From: Limisphaerales bacterium
GTDB taxonomy: Bacteria; Verrucomicrobiota; Verrucomicrobiia; Limisphaerales; SXTU01
Reading direction: 5' to 3'
DNA length: 64,000 nt
Assembly (NCBI GenBank): GCA_009773355.1
Contig: WRPG01000026.1
Span: forward strand, 1-64,000
The notes beneath the pieces were generated by a model. The model worked only from the letters and a program-made list of their open reading frames with translations. It did no database searches and was not told the origin of the DNA. Positions 25,179 through 34,381 of the stretch are shown piece by piece; within the stretch, counting starts at the first letter, position 1; every line of letters begins with the position of its first letter. Made by a program: the position numbers and the translations under genes.

Positions 25179-26258
25179 ATGCTCTGGCTCAAACGCAATC
25201 TCGTGCTGGTGATTGGGATCGTCGTGTCCCTCGCGCTGCTGGGCGGCGCGGGCTACTACCTCTATGACAACTTCGAGGAGAACTGGGCGCGGGACGATGA
25301 CCTGGACAAGCTGAAGGTCAAACTGGACGCGCTCCGCACGGGCACCTTTCCCAGCGAGGCCAACATCGCGACGATCCGGAGCAACGTCACCCAGGTCGGG
25401 AAGTTCACCCGCGAGGCTGAACGGCTGCTCGTCCATGAGCCGGTGAAGGCGGGCACGGTGCCGTTCAGCGTGCACCTGCCCCGGGTGCTCGACGAGATGC
25501 GGCGCGCGGCCACCAACGCCTCGGTGGAGCTGCCGCCCAAATACGAGTTCACCTTTGGCGAGGTCAAGGCGATGTCACGGATTCCCGGCTACGCCCTGGA
25601 GCCGTTGGCCTCGCGGTTGTCCGAGGTCGGCACCATCTGCAACGTGCTGTTCAAGGCGCGCGTGCGGGGGATTGAGAGCATCCAGCGCGTGGCGGCGTTT
25701 GCGGACGAGCCGAAGGGGGTTGACCTGCTGCTGGACCGGGCCGAGCAAACCAACGTCCTGTCCACCAACATCGTCGTCACCATCACCCCATACCGGGTGG
25801 TGTTCCGTGGTTTTTCCGGGGACCTTTCCGCCGTGCTCAACCACCTGTCCCAGACCAAGGACTTCTTCGTGGTGCGCCAGGTGGATGTGGAGCCGGGCAC
25901 CCCCGGCCTGGGCCAGGGCATGCAGAACATGATGGACCCGAGTGGATTGACCTTTCCGATGATGTCACCCTCGCCTTTCGGCGGTCCCGGCGGTCCCGGC
26001 GGTCCCGGTGGCCCCGGTGGCCCGGGCGTCCCCGGCTTTGCTCCTGCCGGGGTGGGCGGGGGGGTGGCCGCCCCGATGACTCCCGGCGGCCTGACCCGGC
26101 CGCCCGCGCCCAGAAGCCCAGCCGGAACGGGGCCGGCCCCGCCGACGCCCAAGTCCAGCCTGACGAAGGTGCTCGACGAACAACAACTGCGCATCACCCT
26201 CGTGCTGGATGTGATCAAGGTGACGCGCAGCAAGGTGGCGCTGCCGCCCGCCAATTGA
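25179..26258 (+). CDS. Amuc_1100-type pilus-like inner-membrane protein
   Basis: A 359-residue protein with one N-terminal membrane helix (NLVLVIGIVVSLALLGGAGYYLY), then a helical stretch and a mixed alpha/beta periplasmic domain (residues about 85-260). A Gly/Pro-rich linker (about 265-325, with repeated GGP units encoded by tandem GGTCCCGGC repeats) and a short C-terminal strand pair (LRITLVLDVIKV) follow. This layout (TM, coiled coil, ferredoxin-like domain, Pro-rich linker, final strand) is that of Akkermansia Amuc_1100 and of PilO/GspM. It is placed between the PilM-like and Amuc_1099-like genes. The family call rests on layout and context, since the sequence is divergent. Confidence 0.7.
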   Translation: MLWLKRNLVLVIGIVVSLALLGGAGYYLYDNFEENWARDDDLDKLKVKLDALRTGTFPSEANIATIRSNVTQVGKFTREAERLLVHEPVKAGTVPFSVHLPRVLDEMRRAATNASVELPPKYEFTFGEVKAMSRIPGYALEPLASRLSEVGTICNVLFKARVRGIESIQRVAAFADEPKGVDLLLDRAEQTNVLSTNIVVTITPYRVVFRGFSGDLSAVLNHLSQTKDFFVVRQVDVEPGTPGLGQGMQNMMDPSGLTFPMMSPSPFGGPGGPGGPGGPGGPGVPGFAPAGVGGGVAAPMTPGGLTRPPAPRSPAGTGPAPPTPKSSLTKVLDEQQLRITLVLDVIKVTRSKVALPPAN

Positions 26259-26262
26259 TCTC

Positions 26263-27135
26263 ATGGAATTCCTCAAGAGCCATTACGAAAAACTCATCCT
26301 CGGCCTGATGCTCCTGCTCATGGCGGCGGGGGCGGTGCTGCTGGTGCTGGAGGTTGGCTCGGTGCAGGCCCAACTGGAGGAATACCGTAAAATCGCCGTG
26401 GGCGGCGAGGGCAAGCCCCCGCCGCAGGAGAACTTGGATCAGTTGCGGGAGATCCTCACGAAGGCCGTCAAACCCGGCCAGACGGATTTTGTCACCACGC
26501 ACCGCGTCTTCAACCCGGACGCCTGGTATGTGGACACGAACGGGAACTTGATCGCCGGCACCAACGTCGGCGTCAACCGGCTGATGGTTCACTCCATCAC
26601 CCCCCAGCAACTGCTGCTTGAGCTTGCGGCGATCGGCGGCTCGGCGGAACGGCCTTCGGTTTCGATGAACGTGGTCCGCCAGTTTGCGAAGACCCCGACG
26701 GAACGGAACAAGACCCGCCGCAGCGTGTCGCTAAACGCGACGAACACGCCCGCCACGGCCACGCCGGCAAACACTTTGGATGCGGCGCGCAAGCTGGTGC
26801 TGCTGGCCCGTGAGATCGGGGGCACGCCCGAGAATCCCGAGGTGAAATGCGAGTTGCATGAGCCGGGCAAGGACGCCCTCAAATTCACCCTCTCCAAGGC
26901 CGTAGGACTGGCGCATGTGGTGGAGTATGTGGCTCACATCCAATATCTGGTGGAAACCAACTTCGTGTGGCGCGTGGCGCGCAAGGACACGCAGCTCGAC
27001 TTTGCCGGCGACACGAACATTGTCGTTGATATCACCGCTTCCAACGTGGTAGTCAGGGCCGTCTCAAATGACAAAGTCACGATCCTGCCGCTGGGTTCTG
27101 CCCAGCCCGCCTCCCCGCCTGCCAGAAAGCAGTGA
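26263..27135 (+). CDS. Amuc_1099-type pilus-like system protein
   Basis: A 290-residue protein with a membrane helix at residues 10-29 (KLILGLMLLLMAAGAVLLVLE), followed by a periplasmic region containing helical and beta segments. Its C-terminal part (FVWRVARKDTQLDFAGDTNIVVDITASNVVVRAV) could be a secretin-contacting strand, much as PilP/GspC proteins contact secretins. It starts four bases after the previous gene and is followed by the secretin, the position held by Amuc_1099 in Akkermansia (there in the opposite order). I cannot assign it by motif; context is the main evidence. Confidence 0.65.
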   Translation: MEFLKSHYEKLILGLMLLLMAAGAVLLVLEVGSVQAQLEEYRKIAVGGEGKPPPQENLDQLREILTKAVKPGQTDFVTTHRVFNPDAWYVDTNGNLIAGTNVGVNRLMVHSITPQQLLLELAAIGGSAERPSVSMNVVRQFAKTPTERNKTRRSVSLNATNTPATATPANTLDAARKLVLLAREIGGTPENPEVKCELHEPGKDALKFTLSKAVGLAHVVEYVAHIQYLVETNFVWRVARKDTQLDFAGDTNIVVDITASNVVVRAVSNDKVTILPLGSAQPASPPARKQ

Positions 27136-27170
27136 GCCGAAGCCTGTCGCCGTGTAACTTTCTCCCTCCC

Positions 27171-29978
27171 ATGAAGCAACGCCTCCTTGTTTTCAGCGCG
27201 CTGTGCCTGCTTGCCATTCCGGCCCGTCCCGCGCCCGCCGGCCCCGACCCCGTGGCCATCGCGGAGGAGGAGGCGCTGCGCCGCCAGGAGCGTCGGCTGG
27301 TGCTGGATGCCAACCTGCTCAAGGCCAAACAGCTTCAGAGGGAGAAGGACTTCGCCAACGCCGCCAAGCTCTACGAGGAGGCCATCGGCCACGCCAGGCT
27401 CTTGGGCGGTGTCGAGGCCGTGGAGAAGCAGTATCGGGACGCGCTGGCCGGGCTGACGCACTGCCGCATCCAACTGGCGATCGCGTTGCAGGAGAAGTAT
27501 GAGTTCAGGGAAGCCGCCGCCGAGGCGGACAAAATTTTCCCGTTCGACCCCCGGAGTTCCGCGGCGGAGGAGTTCAAGCGGTTTAACGATCGGGTGGAGT
27601 CCGCGCACAAGGGCCGGCTGCCGAGCCAGCAGGCGGTCACCAAGCGCGCGGAGCTGATCGAGGGACGCTCCAAGATCATGGGGCTGGTTCGTGACGGGCG
27701 GCTGTATTACGAGGTGGGCGAATACAAGGTGGCGAAGGAAAAGCTCGAGGAGGCCATCGCCTTGGATCCCATGAACGATGCCGCCTTCTTCTACCTGCGG
27801 CTGATCATGGAGTCGCAGTTCGAGCGCGAGAGCCGCCTGCGCGAGAACACCTACAGCAAGCGCGTGGTGGAGGTGAGCTCGAAGTGGAACGAGGGCACGC
27901 GAAAGCTGCCGTCACCCAACCCCTACTACAAGACCAACTCCGAAGTGCCCCTGCTCACCCACTCCAGCAAGGGCGCGCAGATGATCAACCGCAAACTGGA
28001 GGAAATCGTCTTCCCGGAGATCAGTTACGACGCGCTCCCGCTTCCGGAAGTCGTCAAGATGCTGGACACGGACGCCAAGAAGAACGACCCCGAGCCGGAT
28101 CCGAAGAAGAAAGGCGTCAATTTTCTCATCAACAACGTGGTCACCGATTACATTTCGTTAAACGCCACCGGTCCGGGTGGTGCGGGTGGCGCCGCTGCCG
28201 CCGCGCCCGCGCAGCAGTTGCTCGACCCCATGGGCAACCCCATTGCCGCCGCGCCCGTGGGTGCCCAGAAGCCCGACCTTGACACCGCGTTGATCAAAGT
28301 CGCCAGCGTGCTGCGCAACCTGACCCTGCGCCAGGTGCTGGACGTGATCTGCAAGACCGCCGAGGTGAAGCTGCCGGATGGGCGGACCTCCGGCCTGAAA
28401 TACTCCATCGAGGAATACGCCATCGTCTTCTCCCCGAAGCTGCCGGAACAGGCCTCGCTGTTCCCGCGCATGTTCAAGGTCAACCCGGACACCTTCGTGC
28501 AGGGTCTTCAGAGCGTCGTGGCCAATCCCATCCAGGCCGTCTTCTCCAGCGGCGGCGGTGCCGGCGGCCAAGGTGGCGGCGGTCAAGGTGGTGGCGGTGG
28601 CGGCCAGCAGGGCGGGTTGGGCGGTGCCGGCGGCCAGGGTGGCCAGCAGCAAAGCGGGGCTGGGTTTTCCATTGCCGGTGTTTCGGTCGCTGGCCAGAGC
28701 CAGGGTGGCGGTGGCGGTGGCGGCGGTGGCGGTGCCCAAGGGCAGGGTGGCATCGCCGGCGTGACCTCCACCAATCTCACCTCGGCGCTGAACATCCAGG
28801 TGCGTGAATACTTCCAGGCTGCCGGGGTGGTGAACCTCGGGGTGACCAACGGCCCCGATGCCACCCAGGTCTTCTTCAACGACCGCAACGGCCTGCTGCT
28901 GGTGCGTGCCTCCTTGCAGGACTTGGACATCATCCAGCAGGCCATCGAACTGCTGAACGCCATCCCGCCGCAGGTGTTGGTGGAGTCCAAGTTTGCCGAG
29001 ATCAACCAGAACGACAACAAGTCACTCGGCTTCGACTGGTTCTGGGGGAACACCATCGTCGGCCCCACAGCGGTCCAAGGCGGCACGGCCCCGACGCTGA
29101 CGGGGCGTCCCTCGGCCGCCAACCCCCTCGGCCTCTTCCCACTGGCCGGCGGCGCGCCGATCCCCGCGACCTCCTCGGATGCCAATCTCACCAGTGGTGT
29201 CCTGTCCCGCAACAGCGCCCCGGCGCTGGCGACGATCACCGGCATCCTGACTGACCCGCAGTTCCGGGTGGTCATCCGCGCATTGGAGCAGCGGGACGGC
29301 ACCGACGTGCTCTCGGCCCCGAAGGTCATCACGGTCAGCGGCAGGCAGGCCCAGATTCAGGTGACCGACATCCAGACCATCATCACGGGCATCACGCCGG
29401 GTCAGACTGCTGCGGGTGGTGGTGGTGCCGCTGCCGGTGGTGCTGCCGGTGGCGCCGCGATCGGGGCGCAACTTCAACCGTCTGTGCAGGCCTTGCCCAC
29501 GGGGCCTGTGTTGGATGTCCTGCCGACGGTGGCGGCGGACGGCTACACCATCAACATGGCGCTGATTCCCTCCATCACCCAGTTCATTGGTTACGACGCG
29601 GTGCCGCCGGAATTCGCCGGGGCGATTCAGGCGCAGTCGGTCGGTGCCGGCACGGTTGGTGTGCCTTTGACCGCGCAAGTGCCGCTGCCCCGCACGCGCG
29701 TCCGCCAAGTCGTCACTCAGTGCGTGGTGTGGGATGCACAGACCGTCATGCTGGGCGGCTTGATCTCCGAGGACGTCCAGAACACCAAGGACAAGGTGCC
29801 CGTGCTGGGCGACCTGCCGCTGGTGGGGCGCCTGTTCCGCAGCGAGACGAAGACCAACCGCAAGAAGAACCTGGTCATCTTCGTCACGCCGACCATCATT
29901 GATCCCGCCGGCAACCGCGTGCATACGGACGACGAAATGCCGTTCGCCGCCCCGCCCCAGGTCGGCTTGGTGCGCTGA
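27171..29978 (+). CDS. Secretin, Amuc_1098-type outer-membrane pilus/secretion pore
   Basis: A 935-residue outer-membrane secretin. It has a signal peptide (MKQRLLVFSALCLLAIPARPAPA) and then a helical TPR-like N-terminal region (about 30-250). N-domains follow (LRQVLDVICKTAEVKL), then a very Gly/Gln-rich insert (about 460-535). An N3-like ring domain follows, and the secretin core has VLVESKFAEINQ, LSAPKVITVSGRQAQIQV and VLPTVAADGYTINMALIPSI, ending in VVWDAQTVMLGGLISEDV and PVLGDLPLVGRLFRSE. It forms the outer-membrane channel of the pilus-like system. ATG at 27171 is chosen because it starts exactly at the signal peptide. The Gly-rich insert is encoded by tandem GGTGGC-type repeats. Confidence 0.93.
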   Translation: MKQRLLVFSALCLLAIPARPAPAGPDPVAIAEEEALRRQERRLVLDANLLKAKQLQREKDFANAAKLYEEAIGHARLLGGVEAVEKQYRDALAGLTHCRIQLAIALQEKYEFREAAAEADKIFPFDPRSSAAEEFKRFNDRVESAHKGRLPSQQAVTKRAELIEGRSKIMGLVRDGRLYYEVGEYKVAKEKLEEAIALDPMNDAAFFYLRLIMESQFERESRLRENTYSKRVVEVSSKWNEGTRKLPSPNPYYKTNSEVPLLTHSSKGAQMINRKLEEIVFPEISYDALPLPEVVKMLDTDAKKNDPEPDPKKKGVNFLINNVVTDYISLNATGPGGAGGAAAAAPAQQLLDPMGNPIAAAPVGAQKPDLDTALIKVASVLRNLTLRQVLDVICKTAEVKLPDGRTSGLKYSIEEYAIVFSPKLPEQASLFPRMFKVNPDTFVQGLQSVVANPIQAVFSSGGGAGGQGGGGQGGGGGGQQGGLGGAGGQGGQQQSGAGFSIAGVSVAGQSQGGGGGGGGGGAQGQGGIAGVTSTNLTSALNIQVREYFQAAGVVNLGVTNGPDATQVFFNDRNGLLLVRASLQDLDIIQQAIELLNAIPPQVLVESKFAEINQNDNKSLGFDWFWGNTIVGPTAVQGGTAPTLTGRPSAANPLGLFPLAGGAPIPATSSDANLTSGVLSRNSAPALATITGILTDPQFRVVIRALEQRDGTDVLSAPKVITVSGRQAQIQVTDIQTIITGITPGQTAAGGGGAAAGGAAGGAAIGAQLQPSVQALPTGPVLDVLPTVAADGYTINMALIPSITQFIGYDAVPPEFAGAIQAQSVGAGTVGVPLTAQVPLPRTRVRQVVTQCVVWDAQTVMLGGLISEDVQNTKDKVPVLGDLPLVGRLFRSETKTNRKKNLVIFVTPTIIDPAGNRVHTDDEMPFAAPPQVGLVR

Positions 29979-29997
29979 CGGGCCTAATCCCATCGCG

Positions 29998-30927
29998 GTG
30001 GTCACATCCCCCAACGGAGGCGCCGATTCGCCGGTTCCCGGCGGTGCTTGTCTCTTGCTGGTGGATGGTCATGCCTACGCCTACCGGGCTTTTCACGCCA
30101 TCCGCTCCCTGAATGCCCCGGATGGTTCGCCCACGAACGCCATCTACGGGTTCCTCAAGATGCTGGCCAAGCTGCGGTCGGCGGTGAGGCCCACGCATCT
30201 AGTGGTGATCTGGGACGGTGGCCTGGCCCCGGAGCGCATGGCGGCCCATCCCGCATACAAGGCCCAGCGCCCGCCGATGCCGGATGGTCTGGCCCGGCAG
30301 TTGGACGGGATCGTCGAATACCTCCGGGCGGCGGGGATCGCCTCGTGGTGTCGCGATGACGTCGAGGCGGATGACTGGATCGCGGTGGCGGCGCGGCGCG
30401 CGGCGGCGGCGGGCGCGCGGGTGGTGGTCGCCAGCTCGGACAAGGATTTCATGCAGTTGGTCACGCCGCTCATCGGCCTGGTGAACCCAAACGACAAGAC
30501 GGAGCGTGTCTGGACCGACGTGGAAGTGGTCGCCAAGACGGGCGTGCGCCCGGAGCAGATCGTGGACTGGTTGAGCCTCATGGGGGACAGCGTGGACAAC
30601 ATCCCCGGCGTGCCGGGCGTCGGCCCCAAGACGGCGACGGGTCTGCTCCAGGAATTCGGTTCCCTGGCCGCACTGTATGAGCGGCTGCCAGAGGTGAAGT
30701 CAGACCGGGTGCGCGAAAGTCTGGCGGCAGCACGGGAGGCGGTGGGGCGGAATCGGGAACTCATCCGGCTGCGGGACGACGTCGGGGGGGAGTTCCGCTT
30801 GGCGGACACGCTGCCGGGGCCGGAGGATGGGCGGCGTCTGGGGGAGCTGTATGAGGCGTGGGGTTTCAAATCCCTGCGGCGGGAGTTGGACGCTCGCCAG
30901 GGACCGGCGCAGGCGATGTTGTTATGA
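29998..30927 (+). CDS. 5'-3' exonuclease (PolI N-terminal-like, FEN family)
   Basis: A 309-residue stand-alone 5'-3' exonuclease of the kind fused to DNA polymerase I. LLLVDGHAYAYRAFHAI opens the nuclease fold. Next come VVIWDGGLAPERMAAHPAYKAQRPPMP, the metal-binding DDVEADDWIAV, ASSDKDFMQLV, and the helix-hairpin-helix SLMGDSVDNIPGVPGVGPKTATGLL. The C-terminus (ADTLPGPEDGRRL) lacks any polymerase domain. It would remove RNA primers or flaps. The likely start is the GTG at 29998; sequence upstream of it overlaps the secretin gene and is not family-like. A 132-base gap separates it from the secreted-protein operon. Confidence 0.9.
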   Translation: MVTSPNGGADSPVPGGACLLLVDGHAYAYRAFHAIRSLNAPDGSPTNAIYGFLKMLAKLRSAVRPTHLVVIWDGGLAPERMAAHPAYKAQRPPMPDGLARQLDGIVEYLRAAGIASWCRDDVEADDWIAVAARRAAAAGARVVVASSDKDFMQLVTPLIGLVNPNDKTERVWTDVEVVAKTGVRPEQIVDWLSLMGDSVDNIPGVPGVGPKTATGLLQEFGSLAALYERLPEVKSDRVRESLAAAREAVGRNRELIRLRDDVGGEFRLADTLPGPEDGRRLGELYEAWGFKSLRRELDARQGPAQAMLL

Positions 30928-31059
30928 GCACCGCCAGTCCAGCCAACCTGCGGGAAACGAAGGGGTTCCGTGGCTTGCTCTCGGTAATAATCCGTAGGAT
31001 TTGCAGGCAAGAAAGCGTGGACAATGAAGGGCCACTTTGATAGTTCTAAACGAAAGCGT

Positions 31060-32958
31060 ATGCCGCCAGTTTCCCGCGCTCTTCTGAGCCTGTTTGCCTC
31101 GGTAGCCTTCCTCTTCGGAAGCGTTGCCGTCCGCGCTCAGGGAGGCTATGCGAAGCTGGCGGGCGAGTATTCCCTGTCCGGTGCGCTGCCCGGCGATCAG
31201 ACCCGGCCGGCGCTGGCCTTCGGCCCGTCCGGCGGCTATGTCGTCTGGCAGGACAACGTCACCGATGGCGACGGCAGCGGCATCAGCGCCCAGCGGCTCA
31301 ATGACAATCTCTCGGGCACGCTCGCGCCGTTCCGCGTGAACCAGCTCGGCGCGGGGCATCAGGAGTGCCCGCAGGCGGCGGCGCTGCCCAACGGCGGCGC
31401 GGTGTTCGTCTGGCAGGGGGGCGCGCTGGGTTTCCAGAAGATCTACGCGCGCTTCCTCAATCCCGACGGAACCTTCGCCACGGGTGACATTCTGGTCGGC
31501 ACGGACACCAACCAGCCCAGCCTCAATCCCGCCGTCGCCGTGCTGGCGGGCGGGGAGGTGCTGGTCGCGTGGAGTCGCATGGAAGGGGATGGGCATTTGC
31601 AGGGCGTTTGCGCGCGGCGGCTGTCGGCGGCGGGCGCGCTGCTCGGCCCGGAGTGGGTGGTGAACCAGGCCAGCCTCTACAACCAGACCCGGCCCGCTCT
31701 GGCCGCGCTTGCGGGCGGCGGCTTCGTGGTCGCGTGGGTGTCCGAGTCGGTGCGCGGGGTGGACCCGAACATTTTGGAGACGCTGTCCGATTCCTACGCG
31801 GTGGACATCCTCGCGCGGCGCTACGACGCGGCGGGAGCGGCGCTGGGCAATGAATTCAAAGTCAACACCTCGCCGGTGAACTGCGACAACCCTGCCCTCG
31901 CCGCGACCCCGGACGGCGGGTTCACCATCGTGTGGGAACAGCGCTCGACCGTGCGCACGAACAGCTTGGACATTCTGGCGCGCAGCCACGATGCCGCCGG
32001 CGCACCCGTCACCGCCCCGGTGGTGGTGAACGCCACCACCTACGGGGACCAGTATGCGCCCCGGATCACCACGCAGGGCGACACGCACCTGGTGCTGTGG
32101 ACGAGCCTGGGCCAGGACGGCTCGTATGAGGGAGTCTATGGCCGGATCTTGACCGTCACGGGTGCGCCGACGGGCGATGAATTCCTCATCAACAGCACCA
32201 CGCTGAACCGCCAGATCCAGCCCGCCCTCGGGGCTGACAATGCCGGGCGCCTGCTGGTGGTCTGGTCGAGCTTCACCGGGGTGGCGGCGGGCTGTGACCT
32301 TTACGCGCAGCGCTACGCCTCCGCGCAACCCGTCCCCACGCCCGCCGCGCCCAGCGTGAGCGCGATCAGCCAGTCGCGGCTCGCCGTGTCTTGGGCGGAG
32401 CTGGCCGGCTACGATCTGGCGCATTACGCCGTCTATGTGGACGGCAGCGCCACGCCGATCACCACGACGAACCAGCTTCTGGTCGTCAGCAACCTCGTCG
32501 CGGGCAGCACGCACACCTTCCGTATGGAGCATGTCCTGCGCGATGGCCGGCGCTCCGCTCTCTCCGCCACCGGCAGCGGCCAGACGTGGGGCGAGGATGC
32601 GAATTTTGACGGACTGCCCGACGACTGGCAGTCGCTCTACTGGGGCTTGAACCCGCTGGGCTGGCCGGCGGCGGGTGCGGACAGCGACGGCGACGGCGCG
32701 ACGAATGTGCAGGAGTTTCTCGCCGGCACGAATCCCGCGAGCCGCGCCAGCGCCCTGCGCCTCGACCTGATGCGCAACGCGCAGGGGCTGTGGCTCAACT
32801 GGAACACCGAGCCGGGCTTCGTCTATCAGGTGCAGTTCTCGACCAACGCCGTCACCTGGCAGAGCACCGGCTCCGCGCGTTTCGCCCCCGGCACGGTGGA
32901 CGCGGTGGCGGTGGGGGGCAGTGACGTGCGGCTCTATCGAATCATCCGAATGCGCTGA
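31060..32958 (+). CDS. Large secreted protein with repeats, Fn3-like region and shared C-terminal module
   Basis: A 632-residue protein with a signal peptide (LLSLFASVAFLFGSVAVRAQ). Residues 30-430 hold repeated beta units with the pattern P-A-L-A/A-V-A followed by G-G-x-x-V-x-W (GGYVVWQD, GGAVFVWQG, GGEVLVAWS, GGGFVVAWV, GGFTIVWEQ, TQGDTHLVLWTS and GRLLVVWSS), likely a beta-propeller. A fibronectin-III-like domain follows (AAPSVSAISQSRLAVSW), then a calcium-binding type repeat (GADSDGDGATNVQEFLAGTNP) and a C-terminal module with FVYQVQFSTNAVTWQ ending LYRIIRMR. ATG at 31024 is an alternative start with a longer basic leader. It is the first gene of four tightly spaced secreted-protein genes. 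Confidence 0.75.
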   Translation: MPPVSRALLSLFASVAFLFGSVAVRAQGGYAKLAGEYSLSGALPGDQTRPALAFGPSGGYVVWQDNVTDGDGSGISAQRLNDNLSGTLAPFRVNQLGAGHQECPQAAALPNGGAVFVWQGGALGFQKIYARFLNPDGTFATGDILVGTDTNQPSLNPAVAVLAGGEVLVAWSRMEGDGHLQGVCARRLSAAGALLGPEWVVNQASLYNQTRPALAALAGGGFVVAWVSESVRGVDPNILETLSDSYAVDILARRYDAAGAALGNEFKVNTSPVNCDNPALAATPDGGFTIVWEQRSTVRTNSLDILARSHDAAGAPVTAPVVVNATTYGDQYAPRITTQGDTHLVLWTSLGQDGSYEGVYGRILTVTGAPTGDEFLINSTTLNRQIQPALGADNAGRLLVVWSSFTGVAAGCDLYAQRYASAQPVPTPAAPSVSAISQSRLAVSWAELAGYDLAHYAVYVDGSATPITTTNQLLVVSNLVAGSTHTFRMEHVLRDGRRSALSATGSGQTWGEDANFDGLPDDWQSLYWGLNPLGWPAAGADSDGDGATNVQEFLAGTNPASRASALRLDLMRNAQGLWLNWNTEPGFVYQVQFSTNAVTWQSTGSARFAPGTVDAVAVGGSDVRLYRIIRMR

Positions 32959-32965
32959 GGCCCCC

Positions 32966-34381
32966 ATGCGACGCTTCATTCAAAAACTCCTGGCCCTGGG
33001 TGTCGTGGTCACGCTGGCCACCAGCGCCTCCGCGTTCTCGCTCATGGGGCCGTTTGCGACCTGGCAGACGGCGGCCATCGGTTACAACCCGACCGGCATC
33101 GATGTGGGCGGGCCGATGAACCTCGGCGAGGATTATCGTGTCACCGTCCCGGTCCTCAACTACGGCTTTGATCCCACGTTCCTGAATTTCTTCGGCTCCA
33201 ACGGCGTGGTGGCGATCGAGGCGGCGATGGCGATCCTCAACGCCGTGCCCGCTGCCAGCGCGATGAGCACCAGCCTGGCCGAGTTCCCCCAGCAGGCCAT
33301 CGGCCCGGCCAACGCCACCGCCGCCAGCCTGCAAGTCCGGGACTTGAAGTCGGCGGCCATGTCCACCGTGCTCGGCCAGCTCGGACTGGCCAGCCCCGAG
33401 CGCTGGACTTACACGCTTCGCGACCGGGCGATCATCGTCAACACCACCAACTACACCGTCATCCAGCGGAACTTCGACCCGGTCAACTGGCGGCCCACCA
33501 ACGTGGTCAACGGCGTCCTTTACACCTACAACGTCACGGAGCCGCTCCTGCCGGGCAACTATGCCGACGCGCTGGAGACGCGGGTGAGCGGCAACATCAA
33601 CAACGTCAGCGTTTCCAGCGTGGACGATGGTGGCGGCCTGCTCTTCGGGCAGTTCTTCACCAGCCTGACGCGCGATGATTACGGCGCGCTCCGCTACCTG
33701 CTCCGGTTCAACAACGTGCATACGGAGACGCTGCCGGCCAACATCACGCTGGTGGACACCTCGTCCCCTTACGCGCCGTTCTTGGGCACCAACATCACCA
33801 ATCTGGCCGGGACGAACATTCCCGTCGCCACCGCCCGTCGGCCTGGGATTCAGCGCGTCCAGTTTAATCCCATCCCGCTGGACTCGCTGCTGGGAGTTAC
33901 CATCCGTGCCATCACCAACCAGTATGTGGACACCTACTACGATCCTTCCAACGCCGTTTCCAGTCTGATCCAAACCAACCAGACGGTGCAGCGTGTCATC
34001 ACCATCCCCGACATTCTGTTCACCGCCGCTGACCTGCCTTTCACGGCGCTCCCGTCGGGCGACACTCTCACGCGCCCCACCAGCACGCGTTGGGTGAACA
34101 ACGCCGCTCTGCCGGGCAACACGGCGTTTGTCGGCACCGGCATCACCTCCGGTCCCGGCGTGATCCCTGCCGCCGTCTCCAATGCCACGGCCATTGTGAT
34201 CACCTTCAACACGCTTGGCCCCAGCCGGCTGAACTTCTCGTCCGCCGGGGCGCGTTTCCTCGACGAGCGCAGCGCGACGCTCAACGGTGTCTGGGGCTAC
34301 TTCGACGCGACGACGATTTACTCCGTTTTTCCGGACGGCCTGACCATCCAGGATCTGGAGCGGCAACTGCTCGGACGATGA
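32966..34381 (+). CDS. Secreted protein of unknown function
   Basis: A 471-residue protein with a clear signal peptide (MRRFIQKLLALGVVVTLATSASAF) followed by SLMGPFATWQTAAIGYNP, YRVTVPVLNYGFDPTFLNFFG and a long beta-rich, Asn/Thr-rich body. I recognise no catalytic motif or named domain. It begins seven bases after the preceding gene and its stop overlaps the next start (ATGA, 34378-34381), so it is translationally coupled to the following adhesin-like protein and may act with it. Its own C-terminus (LTIQDLERQLLGR) lacks the module shared by its neighbours. Confidence 0.7.
   Translation: MRRFIQKLLALGVVVTLATSASAFSLMGPFATWQTAAIGYNPTGIDVGGPMNLGEDYRVTVPVLNYGFDPTFLNFFGSNGVVAIEAAMAILNAVPAASAMSTSLAEFPQQAIGPANATAASLQVRDLKSAAMSTVLGQLGLASPERWTYTLRDRAIIVNTTNYTVIQRNFDPVNWRPTNVVNGVLYTYNVTEPLLPGNYADALETRVSGNINNVSVSSVDDGGGLLFGQFFTSLTRDDYGALRYLLRFNNVHTETLPANITLVDTSSPYAPFLGTNITNLAGTNIPVATARRPGIQRVQFNPIPLDSLLGVTIRAITNQYVDTYYDPSNAVSSLIQTNQTVQRVITIPDILFTAADLPFTALPSGDTLTRPTSTRWVNNAALPGNTAFVGTGITSGPGVIPAAVSNATAIVITFNTLGPSRLNFSSAGARFLDERSATLNGVWGYFDATTIYSVFPDGLTIQDLERQLLGR

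Noticed and set aside
30924-31040. A short open frame after the 5'-3' exonuclease gene (about 38 codons)
   Set aside because: It overlaps the end of the exonuclease gene and the following leader region, with no family resemblance and no ribosome-binding site.
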